The notes beneath the pieces were generated by a model. That model worked only from the letters and a program-made list of their open reading frames with translations. It was not told where the DNA came from and ran no database searches. The position numbers were made by a program, and so were the translations under genes. Shown piece by piece: positions 7,526 through 17,460 of a stretch of 64,000 nt of DNA. The DNA comes from Paraburkholderia dioscoreae (GTDB taxonomy: Bacteria > Pseudomonadota > Gammaproteobacteria > Burkholderiales > Burkholderiaceae). Location: contig NZ_LR699553.1 in NCBI RefSeq assembly GCF_902459535.1, forward strand, positions 1,736,001 through 1,800,000, given 5' to 3'. The first letter of the stretch is position 1. Every line of letters starts with the position of its first letter.

Positions 7526-10495
7526 ATGGCGAGTAACAACGTAGCCCAATTTGCCGCGGAACTGAAAATGCCTGCAGGCGTGCTGCTTGAGCAGCTGCAG
7601 GCGGCGGGCGTCACAAAAGCGAGCGAAGACGACAGCTTGTCCGAAACGGACAAGGCGCGTCTGCTCGACCACTTGCGCAAGTCTCACGGCTCGACTGATG
7701 CTGACAAGCGCAAGATCACGCTGACGAAACGGCATACGTCGGAAATCAAGCAATCCGATGCGACGGGCAAAGCTCGCACCATTCAGGTCGAGGTGCGTAA
7801 GAAGCGCACTTTCGTCCGCCGCGACGAAACCTCCGCCGAAAACGGAGATGCATCGAATCATGTGGCCGAGGCCGACGTCGACGATCTCGAACTCCAGCGT
7901 CGTGAAGAGGAAGCTCGTCACGAAGCCGAACTGCTCGAAAAGCAGGCTCAGGAGCTGAAGGCTCGCCAGGAACAACTCGAACGCGAAGAAGCGGAACGTC
8001 AGGCGCGTGAAGCGGCTGCCGAAGCCGAGCGTCGCCGCGCCGAAGAAGAAGCAGCGAAGAAGCGCGCAGCGGCTGCGGCCGAGGCGGCGGCTCGCGAGCA
8101 GCAGACACAGGCTTCGAAGCCCGCGCAAGCCGCGCAACCGGCAGCCGCAAAGGCGGAGCCGGTAGTGGCCAAGGCAGCGGAGCCGGTGGTCGCCAAGCAA
8201 AGCGAGCAGGACGACGAGCGCGCTGCCGCAGAACGTGCAGCGCAACGCGAAGCCGCGAAGAAAGCAGAAGACGCAGCGCGTCAGGCTGCCGAGAAAGCGC
8301 GTGCCGAGCAGGAAGAAATTGCCAAGCGCCGTGCCGCGGCTGAAGCCGAAGCGCGCGCGATTCGCGAAATGATGAACACGCCGCGCAAGGCGCAGGTCAA
8401 GGCGCCGGAACCGGCACCGAAGCCCGCTGAGCCGGCCAAGGCCGCGGAAGCCAAAGGCACGCTGCACAAGCCGGCGCGTCCGGCGGGCGAGGCACCGGCC
8501 CGTCCGGCAGCCAAGAAACCGGCTGCTGCGGCTCCCGCTGCCACGACCACGCCTTCCGCCGGCGACAAGAAGAAGCCGGGCGGCGGCAAAGGCGGCTGGC
8601 AGGACGACGCAGCCAAGCGCCGCGGCATCAAGACGCGTGGCGACACGAGCGGCGGTGTCGATCGCGGCTGGCGCGGTGGCCCGAAGGGTCGCGGCAAGCA
8701 TCAGGATCAGAACACCACGTTCCAGGCGCCGACCGAACCGATCGTGCGTGAAGTGCACGTGCCGGAAACCATCACGGTCGCCGATCTGGCGCACAAGATG
8801 GCGGTCAAGGCGTCGGAAGTCATCAAGTCGATGATGAAGCTCGGCCAGATGGTCACGATCAACCAGATGCTGGACCAGGAAACGGCGATGATCATCGTCG
8901 AGGAACTGGGCCACCACGCGGTTGCGGCCAAGCTGGACGATCCGGAAGCCATGCTGGTCGAAGGCGAAGTGTCGGATGCGGAATCGCTGCCGCGTCCGCC
9001 GGTCGTCACGGTCATGGGTCACGTCGACCACGGCAAGACGTCGCTGCTCGACTACATTCGCCGCGCCAAGGTCGCAGCGGGTGAAGCGGGCGGGATTACG
9101 CAGCATATCGGCGCCTATCACGTCGAAACGCCGCGCGGCGTCATCACGTTCCTCGACACGCCGGGTCACGAAGCCTTTACGGCCATGCGTGCTCGCGGTG
9201 CGAAGGCGACCGACATCGTGATTCTGGTGGTGGCAGCCGACGACGGCGTGATGCCGCAAACGAAGGAAGCCATCGCCCACGCGAAGGCAGGCGGCGTGCC
9301 GCTCGTCGTCGCGATCAACAAGATCGACAAGCCGGATGCGAATCCGGAGCGCGTCAAGCAGGAACTCGTCGCTGAAGGCGTCGTGCCGGAAGAATACGGT
9401 GGCGATTCGCCGTTCGTGTCGGTGTCGGCCAAGACCGGCGCGGGCATCGACGATCTGCTCGAAAACGTGCTGCTGCAAGCCGAAGTGCTGGAATTGAAGG
9501 CACCGGTCGACGCGCCGGCCAAGGGTCTCGTCATCGAAGCGAAGCTCGATAAGGGTAAGGGTCCGGTTGCAACGATCCTGGTGCAGTCGGGTACGCTGAA
9601 CCGCGGCGACGTGGTGTTGGCAGGTAGCGCTTACGGTCGCGTGCGAGCCATGCTCGACGAAACCGGCAAGCCGACCAAGTCGGCGGGTCCGTCGATCCCG
9701 GTCGAAATTCAGGGTCTCTCGGAAGTCCCGCAGGCTGGCGAAGAAGTCATCGTCATGCCGGACGACCGCAAGGCGCGTGAAGTCGCACTGTTCCGTCAAG
9801 GCAAGTTCCGCGACGTCAAGCTGGCCAAGCAGCAGGCCGCCAAGCTCGAGAACATGCTGGAACAGATGGGCGAAGGCGAAGTTGCGTACATGCCGCTCAT
9901 CGTCAAGGCCGACGTGCAAGGTTCGCAGGAAGCGTTGGTGCAGTCGCTGCTCAAGCTTTCTACCGACGAAGTGCGCGTGCAGATCGTGCACGGCGCCGTG
10001 GGTGGCATCAGCGAGTCCGACGTCAACCTGGCAACGGCTTCGAAGGCGGTCATCATCGGCTTCAACACCCGTGCGGACGCGCAGGCTCGCAAGCTGGCGG
10101 AAAGCAACGGCGTCGATATTCGCTACTACAACATCATCTATGACGCAGTGGATGACGTGAAGGCCGCGATGTCGGGCATGCTGGCACCGGAGAAGCGCGA
10201 AATCGTCACGGGTACGGTCGAAGTGCGTCAGGTCTTCAAGGTACCGAAGATCGGCGCGGTGGCCGGCTGTATGGTCACGGACGGCTTCGTCAAGCGCTCG
10301 TCGTCGGTGCGCGTGCTGCGCAACAACGTTGTCATCTTCACGGGCGAGCTCGATTCGCTCAAGCGCTTCAAGGACGACGTGAAGGAAGTCCGTCAGGGCT
10401 TCGAGTGCGGTATGTCGATCAAGAACTTCAACGACATCGTCGAAGGCGATCAGTTCGAAGTCTTCGAGATCACCGAAGTCGCGCGTACGCTGTAA
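7526..10495 (+). CDS. infB: Translation initiation factor IF-2
   Basis: IF-2 is the GTPase that brings initiator tRNA to the 30S subunit and promotes subunit joining. The 989-residue protein has an N-terminal IF2_N domain and a long Glu/Ala/Arg-rich helical region (about residues 110-300). A Lys/Pro/Gly linker and a second IF2_N domain (about 410-460) follow. The G domain carries G1 at residues 498-505 (GHVDHGKT), G3 DTPGH at 544-548 and G4 NKID at 598-601, followed by the beta-barrel and C-terminal tRNA-binding domains. AAGAGG at 7515-7520 selects the ATG at 7526 over an out-of-frame ATG four bases earlier. A strong terminator follows at 10517-10556. Confidence 0.97.
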   Translation: MASNNVAQFAAELKMPAGVLLEQLQAAGVTKASEDDSLSETDKARLLDHLRKSHGSTDADKRKITLTKRHTSEIKQSDATGKARTIQVEVRKKRTFVRRDETSAENGDASNHVAEADVDDLELQRREEEARHEAELLEKQAQELKARQEQLEREEAERQAREAAAEAERRRAEEEAAKKRAAAAAEAAAREQQTQASKPAQAAQPAAAKAEPVVAKAAEPVVAKQSEQDDERAAAERAAQREAAKKAEDAARQAAEKARAEQEEIAKRRAAAEAEARAIREMMNTPRKAQVKAPEPAPKPAEPAKAAEAKGTLHKPARPAGEAPARPAAKKPAAAAPAATTTPSAGDKKKPGGGKGGWQDDAAKRRGIKTRGDTSGGVDRGWRGGPKGRGKHQDQNTTFQAPTEPIVREVHVPETITVADLAHKMAVKASEVIKSMMKLGQMVTINQMLDQETAMIIVEELGHHAVAAKLDDPEAMLVEGEVSDAESLPRPPVVTVMGHVDHGKTSLLDYIRRAKVAAGEAGGITQHIGAYHVETPRGVITFLDTPGHEAFTAMRARGAKATDIVILVVAADDGVMPQTKEAIAHAKAGGVPLVVAINKIDKPDANPERVKQELVAEGVVPEEYGGDSPFVSVSAKTGAGIDDLLENVLLQAEVLELKAPVDAPAKGLVIEAKLDKGKGPVATILVQSGTLNRGDVVLAGSAYGRVRAMLDETGKPTKSAGPSIPVEIQGLSEVPQAGEEVIVMPDDRKAREVALFRQGKFRDVKLAKQQAAKLENMLEQMGEGEVAYMPLIVKADVQGSQEALVQSLLKLSTDEVRVQIVHGAVGGISESDVNLATASKAVIIGFNTRADAQARKLAESNGVDIRYYNIIYDAVDDVKAAMSGMLAPEKREIVTGTVEVRQVFKVPKIGAVAGCMVTDGFVKRSSSVRVLRNNVVIFTGELDSLKRFKDDVKEVRQGFECGMSIKNFNDIVEGDQFEVFEITEVARTL

Positions 10496-10516
10496 TTCAC
10501 GCGGCACGGCTCTAGG

Positions 10517-10556
10517 GGGCGGAGCGGGCTTTAACGCCCGCTCCGCCCGTTGTTTT
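10517..10556 (+). terminator. Strong terminator after infB
   Basis: GGGCGGAGCGGGC at 10517-10529 pairs perfectly with GCCCGCTCCGCCC at 10536-10548 around a 6-base loop, followed by GTTGTTTTT. It separates infB from rbfA, which implies that rbfA-truB either rely on read-through or have their own promoter in the 160 bases that follow. Confidence 0.8.
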
Positions 10557-10713
10557 TGGTGCTACACGTTTGTCGCGCAGAGCGCCCGCCGTCAAGCTTT
10601 CGGTCGTTCGGGCCGCCCTTGATGCCGTCTGAATAAAAAGGCCGCACCAAGGCCCGCACCACGCCGGCGCGAATCACTTTTTTGCATCCGTTAGATGCGG
10701 ATCACATAACACC

Positions 10714-11079
10714 ATGCCTAAGAAACGTTCTTCTCCTAATCGCAACGTGCAGATCGCCGATCAGATCCAGCGCGATTTGTCCGAGCTGCTGCGCGAGGTC
10801 AAGGATCCGCGCATCGGTATCGTCACGATTCAAAGTGTCGAGCTGACGCCGGACTATGCACACGCCAAGATCTATTTCACGACGCTCACCGGCGATCCGC
10901 AACAGACGCTCGAAGCGCTCACGCATGCGGCCGGCCATCTGCACAATCAGCTGTTCAAGCGCTTGCATATTCATACCGTGCCGACGCTGCATTTCCATTA
11001 CGACAAGACGATCGAGCGGGCTGTCGAGATGTCGCGTCTGATCGACGAGGCGAACGCCAATCGCGCGAAAGAAGACTGA
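10714..11079 (+). CDS. rbfA: Ribosome-binding factor A
   Basis: RbfA is a small KH-fold protein that binds the 30S subunit and matures the 5' end of 16S rRNA, and it helps growth in the cold. The 121-residue product has the family pattern, with RVADQIQRDLSELL-like and VKDPRIGIVTI segments near the N-terminus and RLHIHTVPTLHFHYD near residues 88-102. It follows infB, as in most proteobacteria, and is 93 bases before truB. Confidence 0.93.
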   Translation: MPKKRSSPNRNVQIADQIQRDLSELLREVKDPRIGIVTIQSVELTPDYAHAKIYFTTLTGDPQQTLEALTHAAGHLHNQLFKRLHIHTVPTLHFHYDKTIERAVEMSRLIDEANANRAKED

Positions 11080-11172
11080 GCGCGCTGTTAGCCGCGGCGC
11101 TCGCTGCCTTGCCCGAGTCGCCCTGCGCTCAGTGCTGTTTTCCGAATTCATCGAAGACTTCGTCCTTCCGTC

Positions 11173-12108
11173 ATGACCGCATCTCAACGCCCCCGCGTGC
11201 CGCGTCGCGCGCTCGACGGCGTGCTGCTGCTCGACAAGCCGCTCGGCCTGTCGAGCAACGACGCGCTGATTCGCGCGAAGCGTCTCTATCTGGCAAAAAA
11301 AGCGGGCCACACCGGTACGCTCGACCCATTGGCCACCGGTTTGCTGCCGCTTTGCTTCGGCGAAGCCACCAAGTTTTCGCAGGACCTGCTCGAAGCCGAC
11401 AAGACATATGAAGCCACCATGCGCCTCGGGATTCGCACAACCACCGGCGACGCCGAAGGCGAAGCAATCGACACACGTGAAGTAACGTGCGACGAGGCGG
11501 CGATTCACGCGGTGCTGCCGGCATTCCTCGGCGAAATCACCCAGGTTCCGCCGATGTATTCGGCGCTCAAGCGTGACGGCAAGCCGCTGTACGAGTACGC
11601 GCGGGCGGGCCAGACATTGGAGCGGGAAGGGCGCCAGGTGACGATCCTGAAGCTTGAGATACTCGCCTGCGCGTTGCCGGATGTGACGTTTCGCGTGACA
11701 TGCAGCAAGGGCACGTATGTGCGCACGCTGGCCGAAGATATCGGCGAGGCGTTGGGTTGCGGCGCGCATCTGGTGGCGCTGCGACGCACGGGCGTCGGCG
11801 CGCTGACGCTCGAAAATTCGGTGACGCTCGACGCGTTGTCCGACGCCACCGAAAGCGAGCGCGACGCCTGGCTGCAGCCGGTAGATGCGTTGCTGTCCAC
11901 ATTCCCGCTCGTGCAGCTAAACGAGGACGCGACGCGCCGCTTTCTACACGGTCAGCGGTTGAAACTGTCCGAGTTGACCATCACGGGCGACGCGGTGAAT
12001 GCGCCGCGTGTTCGGGTGTACGCCGCGCAAGGGCGTCTGCTTGGCGTCGCGAAGCAGGGCGAGGGCGTGCTGGCGCCCGAGCGGCTGGTCGTCACCACAG
12101 CAAGCTAA
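11173..12108 (+). CDS. truB: tRNA pseudouridine-55 synthase TruB
   Basis: TruB makes pseudouridine 55 in the T loop of nearly all tRNAs. The catalytic motif KAGHTGTLDPLATGLLPL places the nucleophilic aspartate at residue 51. Further family motifs include the QVPPMYSALK segment and RVTCSKGTYVRTLAEDIG, and a PUA-like C-terminal domain completes the 311 residues. It closes the rimP-to-truB block and ends at a terminator shared with the opposite-strand efflux operon. Confidence 0.95.
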   Translation: MTASQRPRVPRRALDGVLLLDKPLGLSSNDALIRAKRLYLAKKAGHTGTLDPLATGLLPLCFGEATKFSQDLLEADKTYEATMRLGIRTTTGDAEGEAIDTREVTCDEAAIHAVLPAFLGEITQVPPMYSALKRDGKPLYEYARAGQTLEREGRQVTILKLEILACALPDVTFRVTCSKGTYVRTLAEDIGEALGCGAHLVALRRTGVGALTLENSVTLDALSDATESERDAWLQPVDALLSTFPLVQLNEDATRRFLHGQRLKLSELTITGDAVNAPRVRVYAAQGRLLGVAKQGEGVLAPERLVVTTAS

Positions 12109-12164
12109 ATACCGCATTGACAGTAGACCGTGTGCGCGACGCGCACGGCCGATCGAAGGTGCAG

Positions 12165-12204
12165 AAAAAAGGCGGGACCGCTGTCGAGCGGTCCCGCCTT
12201 TTTT
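12165..12204. terminator. Bidirectional terminator, truB / emrB
   Basis: GGCGGGACCGCT at 12171-12182 pairs perfectly with AGCGGTCCCGCC at 12187-12198. Six T residues follow on the plus side (12199-12204) and six A residues precede it (12165-12170), so it can stop truB transcription on the plus strand and the efflux operon on the minus strand. Confidence 0.85.
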
Positions 12205-12237
12205 CATATCGTCTGCTGCGGCGACTGGCGCCGACAA

Positions 12238-13800
12238 TCAGTGTGCCGCGGCGGCCGCCGCACCTGCGTCGCCACCGGCGCGCTCAGGCCTCGTGATCCA
12301 GATCAGCGCGATCAGCGCGACAAAGATACCGGCGGACACGAAGAACAGATCGTTCACACCCAGTTGCGCCGCCTGCTGCGTCGCCATTGTGTTGAACAGG
12401 CCATACGCCTGCGGTTGACTGAAGCCCGCCGCGCCCATCTGCCGGATCGACTGGTCGAACACCGGGTTGTACGCGTTGGCCTGTTCGGCCAGTTGCGCGT
12501 GATGCATGATCGTACGGTGATCCCACGCGGTCTGGAAGATCGACGTGCCGATGCCGCCGCACATGATCCGCACAAAATTCGACAGGCCCGACGCCGCCGG
12601 AATCCGGTTGCCCGGCAGTCCCGACAAGGTGATCGACACCAGCGGAATGAAGAACCCGGCCATGCCGATCCCTTGAATCAAGGTAGGCAGCAGCAGCGAA
12701 TACGTATCGACGCCGGTCGTATAACGCGAGCGCATCCAGAAACACAGCGCGAACACGAGGAACGACAGGGTCGCGATATAGCGCGGATCGGTGCGCGGCA
12801 GCACCTTGCCCGTGATCGGCGACAGCAGCACGGCGAACAGGCCGACCGGCGCCATGACCAGACCGGCTTCCGTCGCCGTGTAGCCGATATCGGTTTGCAG
12901 CCATAACGGCAGCAGCACCAGATTGCCGAAATAGAGCCCGTAACCGATCGACAGTGCGACAGTCCCGCCGGTGAAATTGCGCCGGCTGAACAGCGACAGG
13001 TCGACCACCGGGTGCTCGGCCGTCAATTCCCACACGATGAAAAACGCGAGCGCGATCACCGCGACCAGCGCCAGTACGACGATGGTCGTCGACGAAAACC
13101 AGTCGAGATCCTTGCCCTTGTCGAGCATGACCTGCAGCGACCCCACCCAGGCGATCAGCAGGCCGAGACCGACGCCGTCGATCGGCGCCTTTCTGATAAC
13201 CGAATCGCGGTTGCGGAAGATCATCCACGTCGCCACGGCGGCAATCGCACCGACCGGAATGTTGACGTAGAAAATCCACGGCCACGAGATGTTGTCCGAA
13301 ATCCAGCCGCCGAGAATCGGGCCCGCCACCGGCGCGATCAGCGTGGTCATCGCCCACATGGATAACGCCATAGGCGCTTTGGCGCGCGGATAGCTCGCGA
13401 GCAGCAGCGTTTGCGACAGCGGGATCATCGGGCCGGCCACCGCGCCTTGCAACACGCGCGAAGCGAGCAGGAACGGCAGGGTCGGCGCGAGCCCGCACAT
13501 CCACGACGAGATCACGAACAGAATGATCGACGCCATGAACAGGCGCACCTGGCCGATACGGTCGGTCAGCCAGCCGGTGAGCGGCACGGAGATCGCGTTG
13601 GCGACCGCGAACGAGGTGATGACCCACGTGCCCTGGTCGGACGACACGCCGAGGTCGCCGGAAATCGATGGAATCGATACGTTCGCAATCGACGTATCCA
13701 GCACGTTCATGAAAACGGCGAGCGACACCGCGATGGTGCCGATCACCAGTTGCGCGCCCTCGAGCGGCGGATGAGGGACTTGCGCCTGAGCCTGAGCCAT
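12238..13800 (-). CDS. emrB: EmrB/QacA-type (DHA2) drug efflux transporter
   Basis: This is a 14-helix major facilitator superfamily proton/drug antiporter of the DHA2 family, acting in the inner membrane. The 520-residue protein shows the loop motif LTDRIG at residues 78-83 and the antiporter motif C (APVAGPILGGWISD, with GPILGG at 160-165), and ends in an Ala-rich tail. It lies 31 bases downstream of an EmrA-type adaptor and in one unit with an outer-membrane channel and a MarR regulator, so a tripartite pump is the natural reading. The substrate is unknown; hydrophobic toxicants or aromatic acids are typical for this family. Confidence 0.9.
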   Translation of the reverse strand: MAQAQAQVPHPPLEGAQLVIGTIAVSLAVFMNVLDTSIANVSIPSISGDLGVSSDQGTWVITSFAVANAISVPLTGWLTDRIGQVRLFMASIILFVISSWMCGLAPTLPFLLASRVLQGAVAGPMIPLSQTLLLASYPRAKAPMALSMWAMTTLIAPVAGPILGGWISDNISWPWIFYVNIPVGAIAAVATWMIFRNRDSVIRKAPIDGVGLGLLIAWVGSLQVMLDKGKDLDWFSSTTIVVLALVAVIALAFFIVWELTAEHPVVDLSLFSRRNFTGGTVALSIGYGLYFGNLVLLPLWLQTDIGYTATEAGLVMAPVGLFAVLLSPITGKVLPRTDPRYIATLSFLVFALCFWMRSRYTTGVDTYSLLLPTLIQGIGMAGFFIPLVSITLSGLPGNRIPAASGLSNFVRIMCGGIGTSIFQTAWDHRTIMHHAQLAEQANAYNPVFDQSIRQMGAAGFSQPQAYGLFNTMATQQAAQLGVNDLFFVSAGIFVALIALIWITRPERAGGDAGAAAAAAH

Positions 13801-13831
13801 TGAAGAAGCCTTGTCTGATTCGTCGCGCGGC

Positions 13832-15079
13832 TTACATCAGCTTCGCAGCGGCAGGCTTCGCGCCGCCGGTCTGGGCCGACTTCTGCGAGCCGCCGTTCGG
13901 GCCTGCGTTTTCCGAAATGATGCGAGCGATTTCCGCGTCGGCCTGGTCACCATACTTCTCGAACACGTTGGTCTGATAGACCGTGTTCGGTGCCTGGCCG
14001 AGTTGGCCGCCGTTGTCGTCCTTGATGGTCACGTCGGCTTGCATCGACAGGCCGATACGCAGCGGGTGCTGTTCGAGTTCCTTGGGATCGAGCGCGATCC
14101 GCACCGGCAGACGCTGCACCACCTTGATCCAGTTGCCGGTGGCGTTCTGCGCGGGCAGCAGCGAGAACGCCGACCCCGTGCCCGCCGAGAAGCCGACCAC
14201 CTTGCCGTGAAACACCACCGACGAGCCGTACACGTCGGCCGTCAGTTCGACCGGCTGGCCGATGCGCATGTGCTTGAGCTGCACTTCCTTGAAGTTCGCG
14301 TCGACCCACACGCCGCCGAGCGGCACGATCGCCATCAGCGGGGTGCCCGGCGAGACGCGCTGGCCGACCTGCACCGAGCGCTTCGCCACGTAGCCCGTGA
14401 CCGGCGCCGGCAGGTTGTTACGCGCGTTGCTCAGGTACGCGTCGCGGACCTTGGCGGCGGCGGCCTGCACGTTCGGGTGATTCGCGATCGTGGTGTTGGC
14501 GGTCAGCGCGCGGTTCGACGCCAGTTGCTGCTGGGCGGCGTCGACGGCGGCTTGCGCGCTCTTCACGGCATCGCGGGCATGCGAGATTTCTTCCTGCGAC
14601 ACGGCGCCGGTTTGCGCGACCGTCAGACGGCGCTTCAGGTCGTCCTGAGCGCGCGACAGATCGGACTGGCGCTGGGCCACTTGCGCCTGGTATTGATTGT
14701 CGTCGGCGAACAGGCCGCGCACCTGGCGCACCGTCTGCGCGAGATTCGCTTCAGCCTGTTCCAGCGCAACGCGGGCGTCGGCCGGATCGAGCACGACGAG
14801 CGGATCGCCGGCCTTCACCGTCTGGGTGTCGTCAGCGTTCACGGCGACGACCGTGCCGGTGACTTGCGGCGTGATCTGGACGACGTTGCCGTTCACGTAG
14901 GCGTCGTCGGTGTCTTCGTGGAAGCGCGCGACGAGGAAGTAGTACAGGCCGTAAGCGATCGCGGCGATCAGGATCACGATCACAAGCAGCGTCATCATGC
15001 GCTTGCGTTTGCCGTTGTTCGCCGGTTGTGCCGGCTGATTCGGCTGTTGGTTAGCCGCGGGCTGCTGGGGGGTGCTCAT
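13832..15079 (-). CDS. emrA: EmrA/HlyD-type membrane fusion protein
   Basis: This periplasmic adaptor links the EmrB-type transporter to the outer-membrane channel. The 415-residue protein has a Gln/Pro/Asn-rich cytoplasmic N-terminus, one membrane helix at about residues 28-49, and a lipoyl-like domain beginning with TDDAYVNGNVVQITPQVTGTV. A coiled-coil hairpin rich in Gln, Ala and Asp follows, then a second lipoyl half and a beta-barrel region (VGQRVSPGTPLMAIVPL). It lies between the outer-membrane gene and emrB. Confidence 0.9.
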   Translation of the reverse strand: MSTPQQPAANQQPNQPAQPANNGKRKRMMTLLVIVILIAAIAYGLYYFLVARFHEDTDDAYVNGNVVQITPQVTGTVVAVNADDTQTVKAGDPLVVLDPADARVALEQAEANLAQTVRQVRGLFADDNQYQAQVAQRQSDLSRAQDDLKRRLTVAQTGAVSQEEISHARDAVKSAQAAVDAAQQQLASNRALTANTTIANHPNVQAAAAKVRDAYLSNARNNLPAPVTGYVAKRSVQVGQRVSPGTPLMAIVPLGGVWVDANFKEVQLKHMRIGQPVELTADVYGSSVVFHGKVVGFSAGTGSAFSLLPAQNATGNWIKVVQRLPVRIALDPKELEQHPLRIGLSMQADVTIKDDNGGQLGQAPNTVYQTNVFEKYGDQADAEIARIISENAGPNGGSQKSAQTGGAKPAAAKLM

Positions 15080-15160
15080 TGATGTGCTCCGGGTTCTCTC
15101 AGACGTCGTCGTTTATTCGGATGTTCGTGCGTGTGTTCGATCTGGCCGTGGTTCACGCGC

Positions 15161-16669
15161 TCAATTGGCCGCCGCGGTCGCGGTGGCCGCCGATGCCGGG
15201 GCGTCGGTCGGCACCACGAGACCGGTCTGCGTCGCGTCGAAACCGCCGCCGAGCGCTTTGATGAGGCCGATCTGCATATCGCGGCGGCGCATCTTCAGGT
15301 TGGTCACTGTCTGTTCGGCGGCGAGGCGGTTCTGGTCGGCGGTCAACACCTGCAGCTGCGGCGACAGGCCGGCCTTGTAGCGGATCACAGCCAGTTGATA
15401 CGCCTTGGTCGAAGCGTCGAGTGCGCGCTGCGCGTCGCCTTGCTGCTGGTCGATCGATCTGATGGACGACACTTGCGTCGCGACGTCCGACAGCGCGCTG
15501 ATCAGCGTCTGGTTGTAGTTCGCCACATCCAGCTCGAAGTCGGCGTAGCGGCCTCGCAGTTGCGAGCGCAGCGCGCCGGCGTCGAAGATCGGCAGGTGAA
15601 TGGCGGGGCCGAACTGGATCTGCCGGCTGGCCGAGGTGAGGAAGCGGCCCCAGCCGAACGCGTCGAAGCCGAAACCGGCGGCGAGGTTGACGTCCGGGAA
15701 GAACTCGGCCTTCGCTTCCTTCACGTCGTGCATCGCGGCTTCGACCTGCCAGCGCGCGGCGACAATGTCCGCGCGGCGCGCCACGAGGTCGGCGGGCAGA
15801 TTGTCCGGCAGCGCCACGGCGTCGCCCCTGGTCAGAGCCGGCTGGGCGATCTGCAGGCCGCGATCCGGGCCCTTGCCGAGCAGTGCGCCCAACTGGTAGC
15901 GCACGACCGTGATCTGGCCGTCGAGGTCGGTCAAATTGGCCTGGCTAGTTGCGATATTGCCGTTCGCGGTTTGCCGCTCGACATTGGTGTCGAGGCCGGC
16001 GGTGACGCGGCCGTTGGTGATGCGGCCGATATCCTCGCGATTGGCGATTTCACGCGCGGCGATATCGCGCAATGCATACAACTGCGCGAGCTGGTTGTAG
16101 GTGCTGGCCACCGACGCCGCGAGCGTCACGCGTGCCTGCTGCATGTCGGCCTCCGCGGCCTTTTCCTGCGACACGGCCTGGCCCAGACGCTGGCGATTCT
16201 TGCCCCACAGGTCGAGATCCCACGAAGCGCTCGCGAGCACATTGTTCTCGCTATACCAGGTGCCGCCGTACGGGGGCGGGTAGAGCGCGTTCGCGGAGAA
16301 GAGTTCGCGATTCCAGGAATAGCTGCCGTTGACCTTCGGATACAGCGCCGAGCGCGAGCTTTCGATATAGGACGAGGCCTTGGCGATACGCGCCTGCGCC
16401 TGCGCGATCGACGGGCTGCCTTCCAGCGCTTCCGCGATCAGCCTGGGCAGTTGCGGGTCGCCGAACTGATTGGCCCAGTCGAGCGACGGCCATTGGCCGC
16501 CCTGGGCGGGCAGGCTCTGCGCGGACTCGTACTGGGCCGGCGACGACATCTGCTTGTCGCTTTTCATACCGAAGTAGTTCGCGCACCCCGTAAGGGCAAG
16601 CGCCGTCACCGCGGCGGCGACAGCGGCCCGGCTCGAAAACGCGGGCGCGGGCAGGGAAAGGGATTTCAT
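15161..16669 (-). CDS. Outer-membrane efflux lipoprotein (OprM/NodT family)
   Basis: This TolC-like channel would complete the tripartite pump across the outer membrane. From the ATG at 16669 the protein is 502 residues, with a signal peptide ending in the lipobox LTGC (lipidated Cys29) and two outer-membrane efflux protein repeats with long Ala/Gln/Asp-rich helices. The frame is open about 28 codons further upstream, but only the chosen start gives a lipoprotein signal peptide, and it has AGAG a few bases before it. It is transcribed after marR (about 50-base gap) and before emrA (81-base gap). Confidence 0.9.
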   Translation of the reverse strand: MKSLSLPAPAFSSRAAVAAAVTALALTGCANYFGMKSDKQMSSPAQYESAQSLPAQGGQWPSLDWANQFGDPQLPRLIAEALEGSPSIAQAQARIAKASSYIESSRSALYPKVNGSYSWNRELFSANALYPPPYGGTWYSENNVLASASWDLDLWGKNRQRLGQAVSQEKAAEADMQQARVTLAASVASTYNQLAQLYALRDIAAREIANREDIGRITNGRVTAGLDTNVERQTANGNIATSQANLTDLDGQITVVRYQLGALLGKGPDRGLQIAQPALTRGDAVALPDNLPADLVARRADIVAARWQVEAAMHDVKEAKAEFFPDVNLAAGFGFDAFGWGRFLTSASRQIQFGPAIHLPIFDAGALRSQLRGRYADFELDVANYNQTLISALSDVATQVSSIRSIDQQQGDAQRALDASTKAYQLAVIRYKAGLSPQLQVLTADQNRLAAEQTVTNLKMRRRDMQIGLIKALGGGFDATQTGLVVPTDAPASAATATAAAN

Positions 16670-16718
16670 CGCTCGACTCTTGGAGTGGAATGTAATGATG
16701 GACACTGCAAGCAATTTC

Positions 16719-17237
16719 TTACGATTTACTGTCAAAATTGCTTGCTGCATCACGGGTTAGTCCCGTTTGTTCGCCGGAATTAACGAGCACGCGACGCAGC
16801 ATGCTCTTCAGAAAACCTACTTCTTCCGGGGTGAAACCGCCGAGCAGACTGTCCAGCACGCCGTTGAAAATAGCCGGCATTCTGGCGGCGATCGCGAGAC
16901 CTTCCGGTGTCAGTGCGAGGCGCACGACCCGTCGATCTTCATTGCTGCGCACCCGTGTCAGCAGGCCGCGTTTTTCCAGCCGGTCGATCAGGCGCGTGAT
17001 GGCGCTTGCGTCGATGCCGTATTCACGAGCCAGTTCGGCCGCCAGCAGGCACTTGCCGCTCGCCACCATGAACAGGATGCTGCCCTGCTGGCTGGTAATG
17101 CCCAACTCGGCCATGCTGCGCTGGTTGATCAGGTTCGACATGGTCGATTTCACTCGCGAGAGCAGATAACCGACGCTTTCGCCAAACTGATACTCGCTGA
17201 TGACGTCCGGCGTAGGTGGGGTGGACGGCTCTGTCAT
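16719..17237 (-). CDS. MarR-family transcriptional regulator
   Basis: This 172-residue winged-helix repressor probably controls the efflux operon that it heads. The DNA-binding region spans roughly residues 55-115 and includes LAAELAREYGIDASAITRLIDRLEKRGLLTR and the wing SNEDRRVVRLALTPEG. As in other MarR/EmrR systems, binding of a small phenolic or drug ligand would be expected to release it from DNA. A good promoter lies upstream at 17273-17302. The protein resembles EmrR in placement, though its ligand is unknown. Confidence 0.88.
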   Translation of the reverse strand: MTEPSTPPTPDVISEYQFGESVGYLLSRVKSTMSNLINQRSMAELGITSQQGSILFMVASGKCLLAAELAREYGIDASAITRLIDRLEKRGLLTRVRSNEDRRVVRLALTPEGLAIAARMPAIFNGVLDSLLGGFTPEEVGFLKSMLRRVLVNSGEQTGLTRDAASNFDSKS

Positions 17238-17272
17238 GATTCTCGTGCGAATGCAATGGTTGACTAGGCAGT

Positions 17273-17302
17273 AGTATAGTGGTCGGTTCGTTGACGCGGC
17301 AA
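17273..17302 (-). promoter_or_regulatory. Promoter of the marR-efflux operon
   Basis: On the minus strand, TTGCCG (plus 17297-17302) and TATACT (plus 17273-17278) are 18 bases apart. ACTA and TAGT arms flank the -10 region on the plus strand at 17263-17280, a weak palindrome that could be part of a MarR operator. Confidence 0.5.
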
Positions 17303-17460
17303 GTGTTATTACAGCTTAGACAAGGGTCTTTTCCTGCTCAAGCGACAATCCGCGCGATTTCGCGTAGGTTTCGCTCGCCTGCTTAGGCTCGATTTCCGAT
17401 GCGCCGCGCAATGGAAGCCGGTCGGCCCGTCAGGGAATGCCAGAAAGCTTCATTTACGCG

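Noticed and set aside
7487..10507. Very long antisense open frame (about 1000 codons) opposite infB
   Set aside because: It mirrors the GC-rich codon pattern of infB, has His/Arg/Leu-rich text with no family features, and infB is certain. Similar antisense frames opposite rluB, sucB/lpdA and the rcpA region were dropped for the same reason.
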